Origin: Novosphingobium sp.
Lineage (GTDB): Bacteria > Pseudomonadota > Alphaproteobacteria > Sphingomonadales > Sphingomonadaceae
Assembly: GCF_039595395.1 (NCBI RefSeq)
Contig: NZ_JBCNLP010000006.1
Span: forward strand, 811,001-875,000
Length of the DNA: 64,000 nucleotides
Direction: 5' to 3'
The translations under genes were made by a program, and so were the position numbers. Shown here piece after piece: positions 1 through 8,775 of this stretch (the stretch's first letter is position 1; each line of letters starts with the position of its first letter). Below the pieces are notes generated by a model. The model had not been told where the DNA came from. It saw nothing but the letters and a program-made list of their open reading frames with translations, and made no database searches.

Positions 1-2
1 TC

Positions 3-158
3 GGTGGATCGTTCAACATCGTGAAGAATGTCACCTCATTCTTTAAGATCGACAATCTGACCAATGTTTCGCCGCCGCCCAATCCCAATTTCAACAATCC
101 GGCTCTCTATGACCAGATCGGGCGGGTTTATCGCGCGGGCGTGCGTTTCAATTTTTGA
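3..158 (+). CDS. TonB-dependent receptor, C-terminal end (cut by window start)
   Basis: Only the last 51 codons are inside the window. They encode the final strands of an outer-membrane beta-barrel: a KIDNLTNV segment, a short loop and the closing strand GRVYRAGVRFNF, with the aromatic C-terminal residue that the BAM complex recognises in outer-membrane proteins. This pattern is typical of the ends of sphingomonad TonB-dependent receptors. A second, complete receptor gene starts about 630 bases downstream, so two receptors stand in tandem at the head of the carbohydrate locus. The substrate cannot be inferred from this fragment. Confidence 0.8.
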   Translation, partial: GGSFNIVKNVTSFFKIDNLTNVSPPPNPNFNNPALYDQIGRVYRAGVRFNF

Positions 159-280
159 TGTTCGGGGCGGCCTGGGATGTCAGGTCACCTCCTGGAAAGT
201 CTGATCGGTCTGCCATGCCTCTCCGGCGGGCCGGTCGGTAGGCGGAGCGGCTCGCGCGCGATCCGTTTCCGCTAAAACAG

Positions 281-321
281 CGCCATGGTGTGAGAAGCCT
301 ACCCTCCCTCACACCATGGCG
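281..321. terminator. Strong inverted repeat, probable terminator
   Basis: A perfect 14-bp inverted repeat (281-294 and 308-321; arms CGCCATGGTGTGAG and its complement) encloses a 13-nt loop. It lies 120 bases after the stop of the upstream receptor and before the promoter region of the next one. No long T-run follows, so Rho-independent termination is likely but not certain; mRNA 3'-end stabilisation is the alternative. Confidence 0.5.
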
Positions 322-575
322 TTTCGGTGTGAATTGGATGATCAGTTCGCCTGCCGCGCGGCTAACCTGACTTGTCGAGAGGTAGGACGATTCGTTCGCT
401 TTGCCGGAGGACGCCGCCTTTCCCTGGAGAATCGAACAGCAACGGGCGTGGGATCAACGGGCTTTCGGGCAGGAGGCTGTGGCGTCATTCCGACAGATCG
501 CGGGCTGTTTCGAAAGAGGGGATCGCAGCCCACAACCATTTTTGCGAGCGAGATTTCGCCTGTGAAAATTGGACT

Positions 576-589
576 TGATAGCGCTATCT
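576..589. promoter_or_regulatory. LacI-family-like operator
   Basis: The sequence TGATAGCGCTATCT contains a perfect 12-bp palindrome (577-588) with a central CG. This is the usual layout of LacI/GalR-family operators and close to the Caulobacter XylR operator as I recall it (TGGTAGCGCTAACA). It lies about 200 bases upstream of the TonB receptor start. No LacI-family gene is in the window, so the regulator would be encoded elsewhere. Confidence 0.5.
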
Positions 590-788
590 TTTAGCTCTAC
601 GACACTCCTGTGAAGCGTCGAACGGGGCGTGGCAGGGAGATAGTGCGCCTCGGCAGGCGTGTAGATGCAGTAGTTCATAGTAGAAAATGAATATTTTTCA
701 CATCGGTGTCGATTGTGATGCCGAACAGTCATGTCTTGAACGTCGTCGAGAACGAAAAAATGTCCGGCGAACACTAGGGGGTAGAGGT

Positions 789-3689
789 ATGGTCAGGCAG
801 GTTGTGCAAAAATTGATGGTCTCGGGCGCCTCATGCGTCTTGGCAGTGGCGGTAGGAAGTCCTGCCTTTGCGCAGGATGCATCGCCGTCACCTACGGCGA
901 GCGCGGCTCCTGCGCCTGAGGACGCGCCGAGCATTATCGTGACGGGCATTCGCGGATCGTTGCAGCGCAATCTGGATATCAAGCGCGCGGCGCCGGGCGT
1001 TGTCGATGCCATTTCAGCGGAAGATATCGGCAAGTTCCCCGATCCCAACGTGGCCGCCTCGCTCCAGCGCCTGCCGGGCGTGTCGGTGCAGATCTCGGGC
1101 AACCGCGGCGAGGCGACCGGCGTGACCGTGCGCGGCTTCAGCGGCGACTTCAACGAAACGCTCTATGACGGGCGCCATATCTCGACGGCCACCGGGCAGC
1201 GCTCGGTCGATTTCTCGACCGTGGGCTCCGATTTCGTCGGCCAGCTCAGCGTCTACAAGACGCCCGACGTTTCGGTTTCGGCCAGCGCCATCGGCGCCAC
1301 CATCGACATCGCCTTCCCCAAGCCCTTCGATCACCCCGGCTTCCATGTGGCGGCCGCGATGTCGGGCTCGATCCAGGATCGCAAGGGCAATGTCGTGCCC
1401 TCGGGCGGCTTGCTGGTCAGCAAGACCTTTGCCGACGACACGATCGGCATTCTGGGCGACATCGCCTATTCGCGCCACGATACCACCACCAACCACGTCT
1501 TCGTCAATGGCTGGGAAGGCGGCTATTACGCTCCTTGCCAGCTCTCGGGAAGCACGGCGGCCACCTGCAATCCGGGCTCGACCACCAGTGGCCTCGCCAG
1601 CGACAAGCAGAATGTGCTGGGCTGGTTCCCGCAGCAGGCCGGCGCCGAGCAGACCACCACCCGCGACGAGCGCGTCGATGCGCGCCTCGTGCTGCAGTGG
1701 AAGCCGACCGACAAGCTGCTGCTGACCGTGGATGACAATTTCAGCAGCCAGGTCGTGCAGACCAACAGCTATGGCTATGCCGCATGGTTCAACATGAGCA
1801 GCCTGACCAACGTCAAGCTCGACAAGAACGGCACCACGGTTGACTTCAACCAGCCCGGCACGCCGATGGACATGAATGCCGGCATCGCCCATTCGCTGAT
1901 CAACACCAACCAGTTGGGCGCCAACCTCAAATATGAGGCGACCGAGCATCTGAAGTTCGACTTCGACGCCGCCTTCGCCAAGAGCTGGCTCAACCCCAAT
2001 GGCGAGATCGGCAACAACAGCTCCGATATCGGCTATGGCGGCATTCTGGGCGCCAACACCGGCCTTGCCGTCACGGGCAACAGCAGCAACACGCTGCCGG
2101 TGCTGCATGACATCGGGCCCTCGGGCAATGCCGGGCAGTTCCTGAACACCTCGGTGATCGGCTCGCATGTGATGGTGCGCCAGGCCCAGCAGAACACCGA
2201 CGTGGTGCGCCAGTTCCACGCCAAGGGCACGTGGGAGCAGGAGAACTTCAAGCTGCAGTTCGGTGGTTCCTATACGGAAGACACCTTCCGCCTGCAGGCC
2301 AGCGACACCTTCACCAACAATTACTGGCAGGCCTATGCCGGTTACGGCACCGCTTCGGGCCGCACCACGGGCGTGGCGCTGCCCTCCAGCATCTATGGCG
2401 GCACGATCAGCACCGCCAACTTCATTCCGGGTTACAGCGGCAATCTGGCGCCGGGCATCCTGACCTACAATCCGCTGGCCGTGTATGCCTATCTGCAGAG
2501 CCTGGGCAATCCGCAGACGACCAACGTGCCCGGCTACAACTATGGCTGCTGCACGGGCTTTACCGGCGCGCTCAATCTGGCGCTGAGCCCGTCGAGCGTG
2601 GCGACCATCAGGGAGAAGAGCTGGTCGGCCTATGTGCGCGGCAGCTTCACCACCGATATCGCCAGCATGCCCTTCCACTTCGTGTCGGGCCTGCGTTACG
2701 AGAACACCCATCTCGACACGCTGGCGCTGGGCCAGACGCCTACCGCCCTGACCACCAGCACCGCCGACCCGACGCTGCTGACCACGGTCTATGCCAACAA
2801 TGGGGCGACCAACACGATCGTGGCGGGAAGCAGCTACAACTATCTGCTGCCCAGCATGGATCTGAAGCTGGAGCTGACGCCCAAGCTGCATCTGCGCCTC
2901 GATGGTTCGCGCACGCTGACGCGTCCGGGTCTCTCCAAGCTCAATCCGGTGCTCAATGTGGGCTCGGGCCAGCGCGTGGGCGCCCTGACGGCGACGGGCG
3001 GCAACCCCAACCTCAAGCCTTACCTCTCGGACAATTTCGACGCCGCCGCCGAGTGGTATTATGCGCCCAACTCCTACTTCTCGGTCGACTTCTTCCTCAA
3101 GCATGTCAGCAACTTCATCGTGGCGGGCGTGCAGCGGCAGACGATCAACGGCGTGGTCGATCCCACGACCGGTCAGCTTGCGCAATTTGCCGTCTCGCAG
3201 AATGTCAACGGACCCGACGCGACGGTGCGCGGCGTGGAAATCGCCCTGCAGCATGTGTTTGGCCGCAGCGGCTTCGGCTTCACCGCCAACGCCACTTTCG
3301 TTGGCACCAACAAGCCCTACGATTCCAGCGACATCAGCCAGAGCGGCTTTGCCGTGACGGGCTTGGCCAATTCGGCGAACCTGGTGGCCTTCTACGACAA
3401 GCACGGCTTCCAGGCGCGTGTCGCGGTCAACTGGCGCGACAGCTATCTGCTGCAGTTCGGCCAGAACCAGAACACCGGCCAGTTCGGCGCCGAGCCGACC
3501 TTCGTCAACAGTCAGGTGCAGGTCGACCTGTCGTCGAGCTATGACATCACCAAGCAGGTCTCGGTGTTCGGCGGCATCACCAACATCAACAATTCGACCT
3601 ACAGCACCCATGGGCGTTTCAGCAACCAACTGCTTGATGCCTACAGCTATGGTCGTCGCTTTACATTCGGTGCACGTTATCATTTCTGA
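789..3689 (+). CDS. TonB-dependent receptor (Caulobacter type), probable oligosaccharide importer
   Basis: A 966-residue outer-membrane receptor that would import substrate with energy from TonB-ExbBD. Residues 1-29 form a signal peptide ending at AFAQ; a TonB box (IIVTG) follows near residue 49. The plug domain has the motifs GKFPDPNVAASLQRLPG and RGFSGDFNETLYDGRHIS that mark the Caulobacter-type receptor subfamily, and the barrel ends in GARYHF. The frame is open from an ATG at 687, but the start at 789 is preceded by a GGGGTAGAGG ribosome site and gives a clean signal peptide, so I chose it. The adjacent GH3, GH43 and esterase genes imply a plant-polysaccharide oligomer as substrate (inference). 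A LacI-like operator upstream may control it. Confidence 0.93.
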   Translation: MVRQVVQKLMVSGASCVLAVAVGSPAFAQDASPSPTASAAPAPEDAPSIIVTGIRGSLQRNLDIKRAAPGVVDAISAEDIGKFPDPNVAASLQRLPGVSVQISGNRGEATGVTVRGFSGDFNETLYDGRHISTATGQRSVDFSTVGSDFVGQLSVYKTPDVSVSASAIGATIDIAFPKPFDHPGFHVAAAMSGSIQDRKGNVVPSGGLLVSKTFADDTIGILGDIAYSRHDTTTNHVFVNGWEGGYYAPCQLSGSTAATCNPGSTTSGLASDKQNVLGWFPQQAGAEQTTTRDERVDARLVLQWKPTDKLLLTVDDNFSSQVVQTNSYGYAAWFNMSSLTNVKLDKNGTTVDFNQPGTPMDMNAGIAHSLINTNQLGANLKYEATEHLKFDFDAAFAKSWLNPNGEIGNNSSDIGYGGILGANTGLAVTGNSSNTLPVLHDIGPSGNAGQFLNTSVIGSHVMVRQAQQNTDVVRQFHAKGTWEQENFKLQFGGSYTEDTFRLQASDTFTNNYWQAYAGYGTASGRTTGVALPSSIYGGTISTANFIPGYSGNLAPGILTYNPLAVYAYLQSLGNPQTTNVPGYNYGCCTGFTGALNLALSPSSVATIREKSWSAYVRGSFTTDIASMPFHFVSGLRYENTHLDTLALGQTPTALTTSTADPTLLTTVYANNGATNTIVAGSSYNYLLPSMDLKLELTPKLHLRLDGSRTLTRPGLSKLNPVLNVGSGQRVGALTATGGNPNLKPYLSDNFDAAAEWYYAPNSYFSVDFFLKHVSNFIVAGVQRQTINGVVDPTTGQLAQFAVSQNVNGPDATVRGVEIALQHVFGRSGFGFTANATFVGTNKPYDSSDISQSGFAVTGLANSANLVAFYDKHGFQARVAVNWRDSYLLQFGQNQNTGQFGAEPTFVNSQVQVDLSSSYDITKQVSVFGGITNINNSTYSTHGRFSNQLLDAYSYGRRFTFGARYHF

Positions 3690-3700
3690 TAACAGCTGAC

Positions 3701-3730
3701 GGCGGGCCGGTGAGGGATCACCGGCCTGCC
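3701..3730. terminator. Hairpin after the TonB receptor
   Basis: A 13-bp stem (3701-3713 with 3718-3730, one non-Watson-Crick position) and a GGGA loop starts 11 bases after the receptor stop codon. The stem is very GC-rich, but no T-run follows. It may terminate or attenuate transcription between the highly expressed receptor and the GH3 gene. Confidence 0.5.
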
Positions 3731-3813
3731 ATGACACTGCAAACTGACCCTCAAGATCGCTGACTATGTGTTGCGATCGGTCTGAATTGGCTGTGCTGTT
3801 TCTGGAGAGAGAA

Positions 3814-6462
3814 ATGTCTCAATCGCTCGCCTGCCGTCGGCGCAGGCTGCTGTCCATCGCAACGATCATGAGCGTCGTTGCCTTTTCGGCTCAGAACACG
3901 CGCGCGGCAGATCAGGCAGAGCAACTGGCGACTGCCACTGTCGCGCAGTTGACCCAGGACGAGAAGATCGCGCAACTGGTCAATGTGGCCCCGGCGATCC
4001 CGCGCCTTGGCATTCCGGCCTACAATTGGTGGACGGAATCGCTCCATGGCGCTTTCGGGCCGGTGCCCACCACCAACTTCCCCGAACCCATCGGCCTTGC
4101 GGCTACCTTCAATCCGCCGCTGCTGCATGATGTGGCGGGCGTCATCGGCACCGAAGTGCGCGCCATGCACACGCTGGGGCGCGAGACGGGCCATCTGGGC
4201 AAGATCGGCACCGGGCTCGATACTTGGTCGCCCAACATCAACATCTTCCGCGATCCGCGCTGGGGCCGGGGGCAGGAAACCTATGGCGAGGATCCTTTCC
4301 TCACCGCGCATATGGGCGTGGCTTTCGTCACCGGCATGCAGGGGCCTGATCCCGCCCATCCTCTGGTGATCGCCACACCCAAGCATTTCGCGGTGCATTC
4401 GGGGCCGGAATCCACCCGCCATGTCGCTGACGTTTTCGTTTCGCGCCATGATCTGGAAGACACCTATCTGCCGGCCTTCCGCGCCGCGATCGTGGAAGGG
4501 AAAGCAGGTTCGATCATGTGCGCCTACAACCGCATCGATGGACAACCGGCCTGCGCCAGCGACAATCTGCTGAAAGACCATTTGCGCGGGGCCTGGGGCT
4601 TCAAGGGCTATGTCGTGTCGGATTGCGATGCGGTGGTCGATATCGCCGACCATCACAAATATGCCACCGACCCGGCGGCGGGCGTGGCCGCGGCCTTCCG
4701 CGCGGGGGTGGACAATGAATGCCACGGTGGGACGATCATCGGCAAGCAGGGGCTGGACAAGCCTTATGTCGAAGCCTTGCAGCGCGGCCTGCTGACTCAG
4801 ACCGATCTGGACCGCGCGCTGGTGCGCCTGTTTGCCGCGCGTTACCGCAACGGCGATTTGCCCGGCATTGCGGGGCCCAACACCACGCCTGTGCCTCCGA
4901 AGATGGTGGACACGCCCGAACATCGCGCTATGGCCTTGCGCGCTGCGGTCGAAAGTCTGGTGCTGCTCAAGAACGACGGCACGCTGCCTTTGCGCAAGGA
5001 CGTGAAGGTCGCGGTGATCGGCCCGCTGGGCGATGCGACGCGCGTGCTGCGCGGCAATTATTCTTCGCCCAATTCGGCCCCGCCGATCTCGGTGGTGGAA
5101 GGCTTGCGCCGCGCCATGCCCGATGCTCAGGTGGAACTGGTGCCCTTCAGCGCATCGATCACCGATGGCGATCCGGTGCCAGCCGGTCATTTTCTCACGC
5201 CTCAGGGCAAGCCGGGGCTGCGCGCCGATTATTTCAATGCCCTCGATCCTGCGAAACCTCGCGGCGAGCGCACGTTCGGACAGCGCCCCGCCATCACCCG
5301 CACCGAAACCCGCCTGGCCAATCACGCGCAGGAGATCAAATCGCTTTCCGACGCCTATAAGGTGGTGTGGAGCGGCTTTTTCGTGGCCCCCGAAACCGGC
5401 TTCTACCGCATGGGCGTCACCGGCGTGAAGGGCGCCATCGATGTGGATGGCAAGCCTGCCATCGCGGCCGAGCACGCCAGCAACTGGGGCGAACCGCTCA
5501 AGCTGGTCGATGTCGCGCTGAAGAAGGGGCAGCGCTATCCGCTGCATTTCGCGGTGGAAGGAGGCAACCCGGCTGAAGCGGCCCTGTTCTGGAAGCGCGT
5601 CTCGCGCGATGAGCAGGCCGATCTGCGCAAAGCGGTGGCCAGCGCCGATGTGGTGGTGGCGGCCGTTGGCCTCACCTCGGATCTTGAGGGCGAGGAGATG
5701 CCGGTCAAGGTCGAGGGCTTTGCGGGTGGTGACAAGACCTCGCTTGATTTGCCCGCCGATCAGCGCGCCTTGCTCGAAAGCGCCAAGGCGCTGGGCAAGC
5801 CGCTGGTGGTGGTGGCGCTGAACGGCAGCGCCATCGATCTGAGCTGGGCGAAGGACAACGCCAACGCCATCGTGGAGGCCTGGTATCCCGGCCAGCATGG
5901 CGGTCTAGCCGTGGCACAGGTGCTCTCTGGTGAGGCCAATCCGGCGGGGCGTCTGCCGCTGACCTTCTATCACACGCTGGCCGATCTGCCCGCTTTCGAC
6001 GATTATGCGATGAACGGGCGCACCTATCGTTATTTCACCGGCAAGCCGGTCTATCCCTTTGGCTATGGGCTCAGCTACACCAGCTTTGCCTATGACGGCC
6101 TCACCGTCACCCCGGTGGAGGGCGATGCGGCCAAGGGCGTGCATGTGACGGCGCAACTGCGCAACACCGGTACGCGGGCGGGCGATGAGGTGGCGCAGAT
6201 CTATCTGCGTTTCCCTCAGGCGCCTGGCGTACCCAACATCGCCCTGCGCGGCTTCCAGCGCGTGGCGCTCAAGCCGGGCGAGGCACGGCAGGTCAGCTTC
6301 GATCTTTCGCCGCGAGATCTCAGCGCGGTAAACCCGGAGGGCGAACGCAGCGTCATGCCTGGCGCCTATACGCTGAGCCTTGGCGGCGGACAGCCGGGGC
6401 AGGGGCTGCCCACGGTGGAAACCGGCTTCACCATCACCTATGGCGCGCCGATCCCGCGTTGA
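3814..6462 (+). CDS. Glycoside hydrolase family 3 beta-glucosidase/beta-xylosidase with PA14 domain
   Basis: An 882-residue secreted exo-glycosidase. The signal peptide (about residues 1-32) has an RRRR start and ends near TRAAD. The GH3 N-terminal barrel carries SWNPNI-like (SPNINIFRDPRWGRGQE) and KHFAVHSGPE substrate-site motifs and the nucleophile Asp270 in VVSDCDAV. The C-terminal alpha/beta sandwich is split by a PA14 domain at about residues 470-600 (GLRADYFN onward), followed by a fibronectin-III-like end. GH3 enzymes release terminal beta-glucose or beta-xylose by a retaining mechanism; the PA14 insertion shapes the subsite region. The start at 3814 follows GAGAGA; the in-frame ATG at 3766 lacks a ribosome site. 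In this locus it would finish off xyloglucan or xylan oligomers. Substrate is inferred. Confidence 0.92.
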   Translation: MSQSLACRRRRLLSIATIMSVVAFSAQNTRAADQAEQLATATVAQLTQDEKIAQLVNVAPAIPRLGIPAYNWWTESLHGAFGPVPTTNFPEPIGLAATFNPPLLHDVAGVIGTEVRAMHTLGRETGHLGKIGTGLDTWSPNINIFRDPRWGRGQETYGEDPFLTAHMGVAFVTGMQGPDPAHPLVIATPKHFAVHSGPESTRHVADVFVSRHDLEDTYLPAFRAAIVEGKAGSIMCAYNRIDGQPACASDNLLKDHLRGAWGFKGYVVSDCDAVVDIADHHKYATDPAAGVAAAFRAGVDNECHGGTIIGKQGLDKPYVEALQRGLLTQTDLDRALVRLFAARYRNGDLPGIAGPNTTPVPPKMVDTPEHRAMALRAAVESLVLLKNDGTLPLRKDVKVAVIGPLGDATRVLRGNYSSPNSAPPISVVEGLRRAMPDAQVELVPFSASITDGDPVPAGHFLTPQGKPGLRADYFNALDPAKPRGERTFGQRPAITRTETRLANHAQEIKSLSDAYKVVWSGFFVAPETGFYRMGVTGVKGAIDVDGKPAIAAEHASNWGEPLKLVDVALKKGQRYPLHFAVEGGNPAEAALFWKRVSRDEQADLRKAVASADVVVAAVGLTSDLEGEEMPVKVEGFAGGDKTSLDLPADQRALLESAKALGKPLVVVALNGSAIDLSWAKDNANAIVEAWYPGQHGGLAVAQVLSGEANPAGRLPLTFYHTLADLPAFDDYAMNGRTYRYFTGKPVYPFGYGLSYTSFAYDGLTVTPVEGDAAKGVHVTAQLRNTGTRAGDEVAQIYLRFPQAPGVPNIALRGFQRVALKPGEARQVSFDLSPRDLSAVNPEGERSVMPGAYTLSLGGGQPGQGLPTVETGFTITYGAPIPR

Positions 6463-6518
6463 CGCGGCAGGCGTGACCGGGATCGCCCTTCCTTGATGAC
6501 CCGTTCAGGAGAAACCTT

Positions 6519-7238
6519 GTGACCCGACTTCACGCGATCCTGTCTCACGGGGTGCCGACATTGCTGATCATAGCCTCGGCCATGGCGGCGCCTATCGCGC
6601 AGGGGGCCGACGCACCGGCCGCCAAAGCGCCCACGCTGGCGCCGTTCTTTGCCCCCGCATCCGCCCAGCCCAAAGCCACCGATGCCGATGGTTTCCTTCA
6701 GCGCTGGCTGCTGCTGGAACCGGTCGAGAAGCCTAACCGCACGAATACCGTCTTCACCGGCACCTATGTCCGGCAGGCTTTCAGCACGCCGCCGCTCAGC
6801 GGACCCTACACCACCCTGCCGCGCGATGGGCAAAAGGTCAGCGTGGCGGGCAAGCCGCTGGCTTGGCACGCGCTGGACAGCTCGCTCTTCGATGTGAAGC
6901 TGTTCAACTTCGCCTCGGGTCTGGGCAAGCCGACCTATGGCGTCATTTTCTGGGCCACCACGGTGGTCAACAGCCCGCGTGAGATGCAGGGCGTGCGCTT
7001 GGCCGTGGGTTCGAACTCCGCTTCGATGTGGTGGCTCAACGGGCAGGAGGCCGCCACGCTCTTCGGTGACCGCCGGATGGTGATGGACGATGTCGTCTCC
7101 GCGCCGATCACCCTGCACAAGGGGCGCAACATCCTGCGCGGCGCGGTCATCAATGGTCCGGGTCTGAGCGATTTCTGCGTGCGCTTTGTCGATGAAAAGG
7201 GCCGCGCGATCACCGACATCACGACCAGCACCCGCTGA
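6519..7238 (+). CDS. Secreted protein of unknown function in the glycan locus
   Basis: A 239-residue protein with a signal peptide (residues 1-30, ending near AQGAD). I do not recognise a catalytic family. The body looks like a beta-sandwich: MWWLNGQEAATLF and KGRNILRGAVI recall the ligand-binding loops of the GH2 sugar-binding domain or PA14-type modules, so a carbohydrate-binding role is possible. The GTG start is supported by AGGAG seven bases upstream; the frame opens 56 bases after the GH3 stop and is followed 43 bases later by GH43, so the three are probably co-transcribed. It could be a detached accessory domain for the neighbouring glycosidases or esterase. That is inference. Confidence 0.8.
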   Translation: MTRLHAILSHGVPTLLIIASAMAAPIAQGADAPAAKAPTLAPFFAPASAQPKATDADGFLQRWLLLEPVEKPNRTNTVFTGTYVRQAFSTPPLSGPYTTLPRDGQKVSVAGKPLAWHALDSSLFDVKLFNFASGLGKPTYGVIFWATTVVNSPREMQGVRLAVGSNSASMWWLNGQEAATLFGDRRMVMDDVVSAPITLHKGRNILRGAVINGPGLSDFCVRFVDEKGRAITDITTSTR

Positions 7239-7281
7239 ACCCAAGGCACGTCTCCATTCGACAAGCAGGGAAGAGCTTCCC

Positions 7282-8727
7282 ATGAACATTCTTACCGCCG
7301 CCGCCTCCTGCCTGGCTCTGATGGCCGCCTGTTCCGGTGTTGCCCATGCGCAGCAACTGGCGGGCGAACCCTATATCCATGATCCCTCGACGATCACCCT
7401 GTCCGACGGCAAATATTACACCTTCGGCACCGGGCGCGGCGGTCTCGTGTCCGAGGATGGCTGGACGTGGCACGCGGGGGGCGAGCGCCCCGGCGGCGGC
7501 GTCGCGCCCGATGTCATCAAGATCGGTGAGCGCTATTACGTGGCCTATGCCGTGGGCGGCGGCGGCATGAGCGGCGGGCACGCCAGCCAGGTCAAGATCA
7601 TGTGGACCAGGACACTGGACCCCAAATCCCCCGATTTCGGCTATCATGATGTGGGTGTCGTCGCCTCCAGCGATGGTATCGAAAATCATGACGCCATCGA
7701 TCCGGCCTTTCTCATGGCCGATGGGCATCTGTGGCTCAGCTATGGCACCTATTTCGGCTCGATCCGCATGATCGAGCTCGATCCCGCCACCGGCCAGCGC
7801 ATGGCCGGCAATCAGCCCGTCGACGTCGCCATCGACATGGAGGCGACGGCGCTGATGTATCGCGACGGATGGTATTATCTGCTCGGTACGCATGGCACCT
7901 GCTGCGATGGGCCGAATTCCTCCTACAACATCCGGGTCGGGCGCTCGCGCAGTGCGACCGGTCCCTATGTCGACAACATGGGCATTCCGCTGCTGAAAGG
8001 GGGCGGCAAGCTGGTCGTGGCGGGGCGGGGCCGGGTGTATGGCCCCGGCCATTTCGGGCTCATCGATCTGGGCGGCGGCATGGAAAAATTCTCGATGCAT
8101 TACGAGGCGGACATGGACCGCAGCGGGCGCAGCGTGCTGGGCATCCAGCCGCTGCTCTGGCGTAATGGCTGGCCAGTGGCGGGCACGAACATCCCGGCGG
8201 GCACCTATGAGATCCAGTCGGAACGCAGCGGCGGCGCGCTGGAGCTGGATGTCGATTTCGTGCGCATCAACTTCGAGCGGCAGCGCGGTTTCTTTGGCCC
8301 GCCGACCACGCCGGTCGGCCCCATTGCCAATCTGACGCTGGAGCAGGATTCGGCGGCCTGGCCGCAGGGGGCGCTGGCCGTCGATCTGGGCGATTACATG
8401 ATCAAGCCCCACCAGCAATGGTCGGTCGAGCCGGTTGCCGGGGGCTATATGGGCGCGCCTTATTACAAGATCCTGATCGCGGGCACCACGCGGGCGCTGG
8501 CGGCGACGGCCGATGGCAAGCTGGTTGCCGATGCCGCTTTCTCCGGCACGGCCGGGCAGCTCTGGCGGATCGATCAGCTGACCGATGGCAGCTACCGGAT
8601 CACGCCCCGCCTGCAACCGACATCGGGCGGTGAGGTGGCGCTTGTCGCTGCAGGCGCCAGTACACCCGTGCTCGCCCGGTTCGACCCGGCCAGCGATGCC
8701 GGTCGCTGGACCTTCCAGACACCATAG
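7282..8727 (+). CDS. GH43 family enzyme (endo-arabinanase/arabinofuranosidase type) with ricin-like C-terminal domain
   Basis: A 481-residue secreted protein with a short signal peptide ending at AHAQ. The five-bladed propeller of GH43 has all three catalytic acids: Asp34 (HDPST, base), Asp140 (DAIDPAF, pKa modulator) and Glu187 (DMEATAL, acid). The GTHGTCCDGPNSSYNIRVG stretch and a late GPGHF motif match the arabinan endo-1,5-alpha-L-arabinosidase branch. The last ~100 residues contain two QxW motifs (QQW, QLW), suggesting a beta-trefoil (ricin B) carbohydrate-binding module. The ORF is open from 7186, but the ATG at 7282 follows an AGGGAAGAG site and begins the signal peptide. Acts on arabinose-containing side chains (inference); inverting mechanism is known for the family. 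Confidence 0.9.
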   Translation: MNILTAAASCLALMAACSGVAHAQQLAGEPYIHDPSTITLSDGKYYTFGTGRGGLVSEDGWTWHAGGERPGGGVAPDVIKIGERYYVAYAVGGGGMSGGHASQVKIMWTRTLDPKSPDFGYHDVGVVASSDGIENHDAIDPAFLMADGHLWLSYGTYFGSIRMIELDPATGQRMAGNQPVDVAIDMEATALMYRDGWYYLLGTHGTCCDGPNSSYNIRVGRSRSATGPYVDNMGIPLLKGGGKLVVAGRGRVYGPGHFGLIDLGGGMEKFSMHYEADMDRSGRSVLGIQPLLWRNGWPVAGTNIPAGTYEIQSERSGGALELDVDFVRINFERQRGFFGPPTTPVGPIANLTLEQDSAAWPQGALAVDLGDYMIKPHQQWSVEPVAGGYMGAPYYKILIAGTTRALAATADGKLVADAAFSGTAGQLWRIDQLTDGSYRITPRLQPTSGGEVALVAAGASTPVLARFDPASDAGRWTFQTP

Positions 8728-8775
8728 CAGGGGGGCGGACCCTCACCTGTAACAGATAGAGCGGGAGATGTTTCA

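Larger units (their letters stand above)
159..788. other. 630-bp intergenic region between the two TonB receptors
   Basis: I see no convincing gene here; the open frames at 316-594 and 342-774 overlap each other on both strands and resemble nothing. The region holds the inverted repeat at 281-321 and a LacI-like palindrome at 576-589. The AT-richer stretch after about 540 probably contains the promoter of the receptor gene at 789. Confidence 0.6.

Noticed and set aside
1014..3737. 907-codon open frame on the minus strand across the TonB receptor gene
   Set aside because: It is antisense to a receptor with clear signal peptide, plug and barrel motifs; its Arg/Ala/Gly-rich composition is typical of shadow frames in GC-rich DNA.
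3751..5898. 715-codon minus-strand frame across GH3
   Set aside because: Antisense shadow of a gene with catalytic and domain motifs; no family resemblance.
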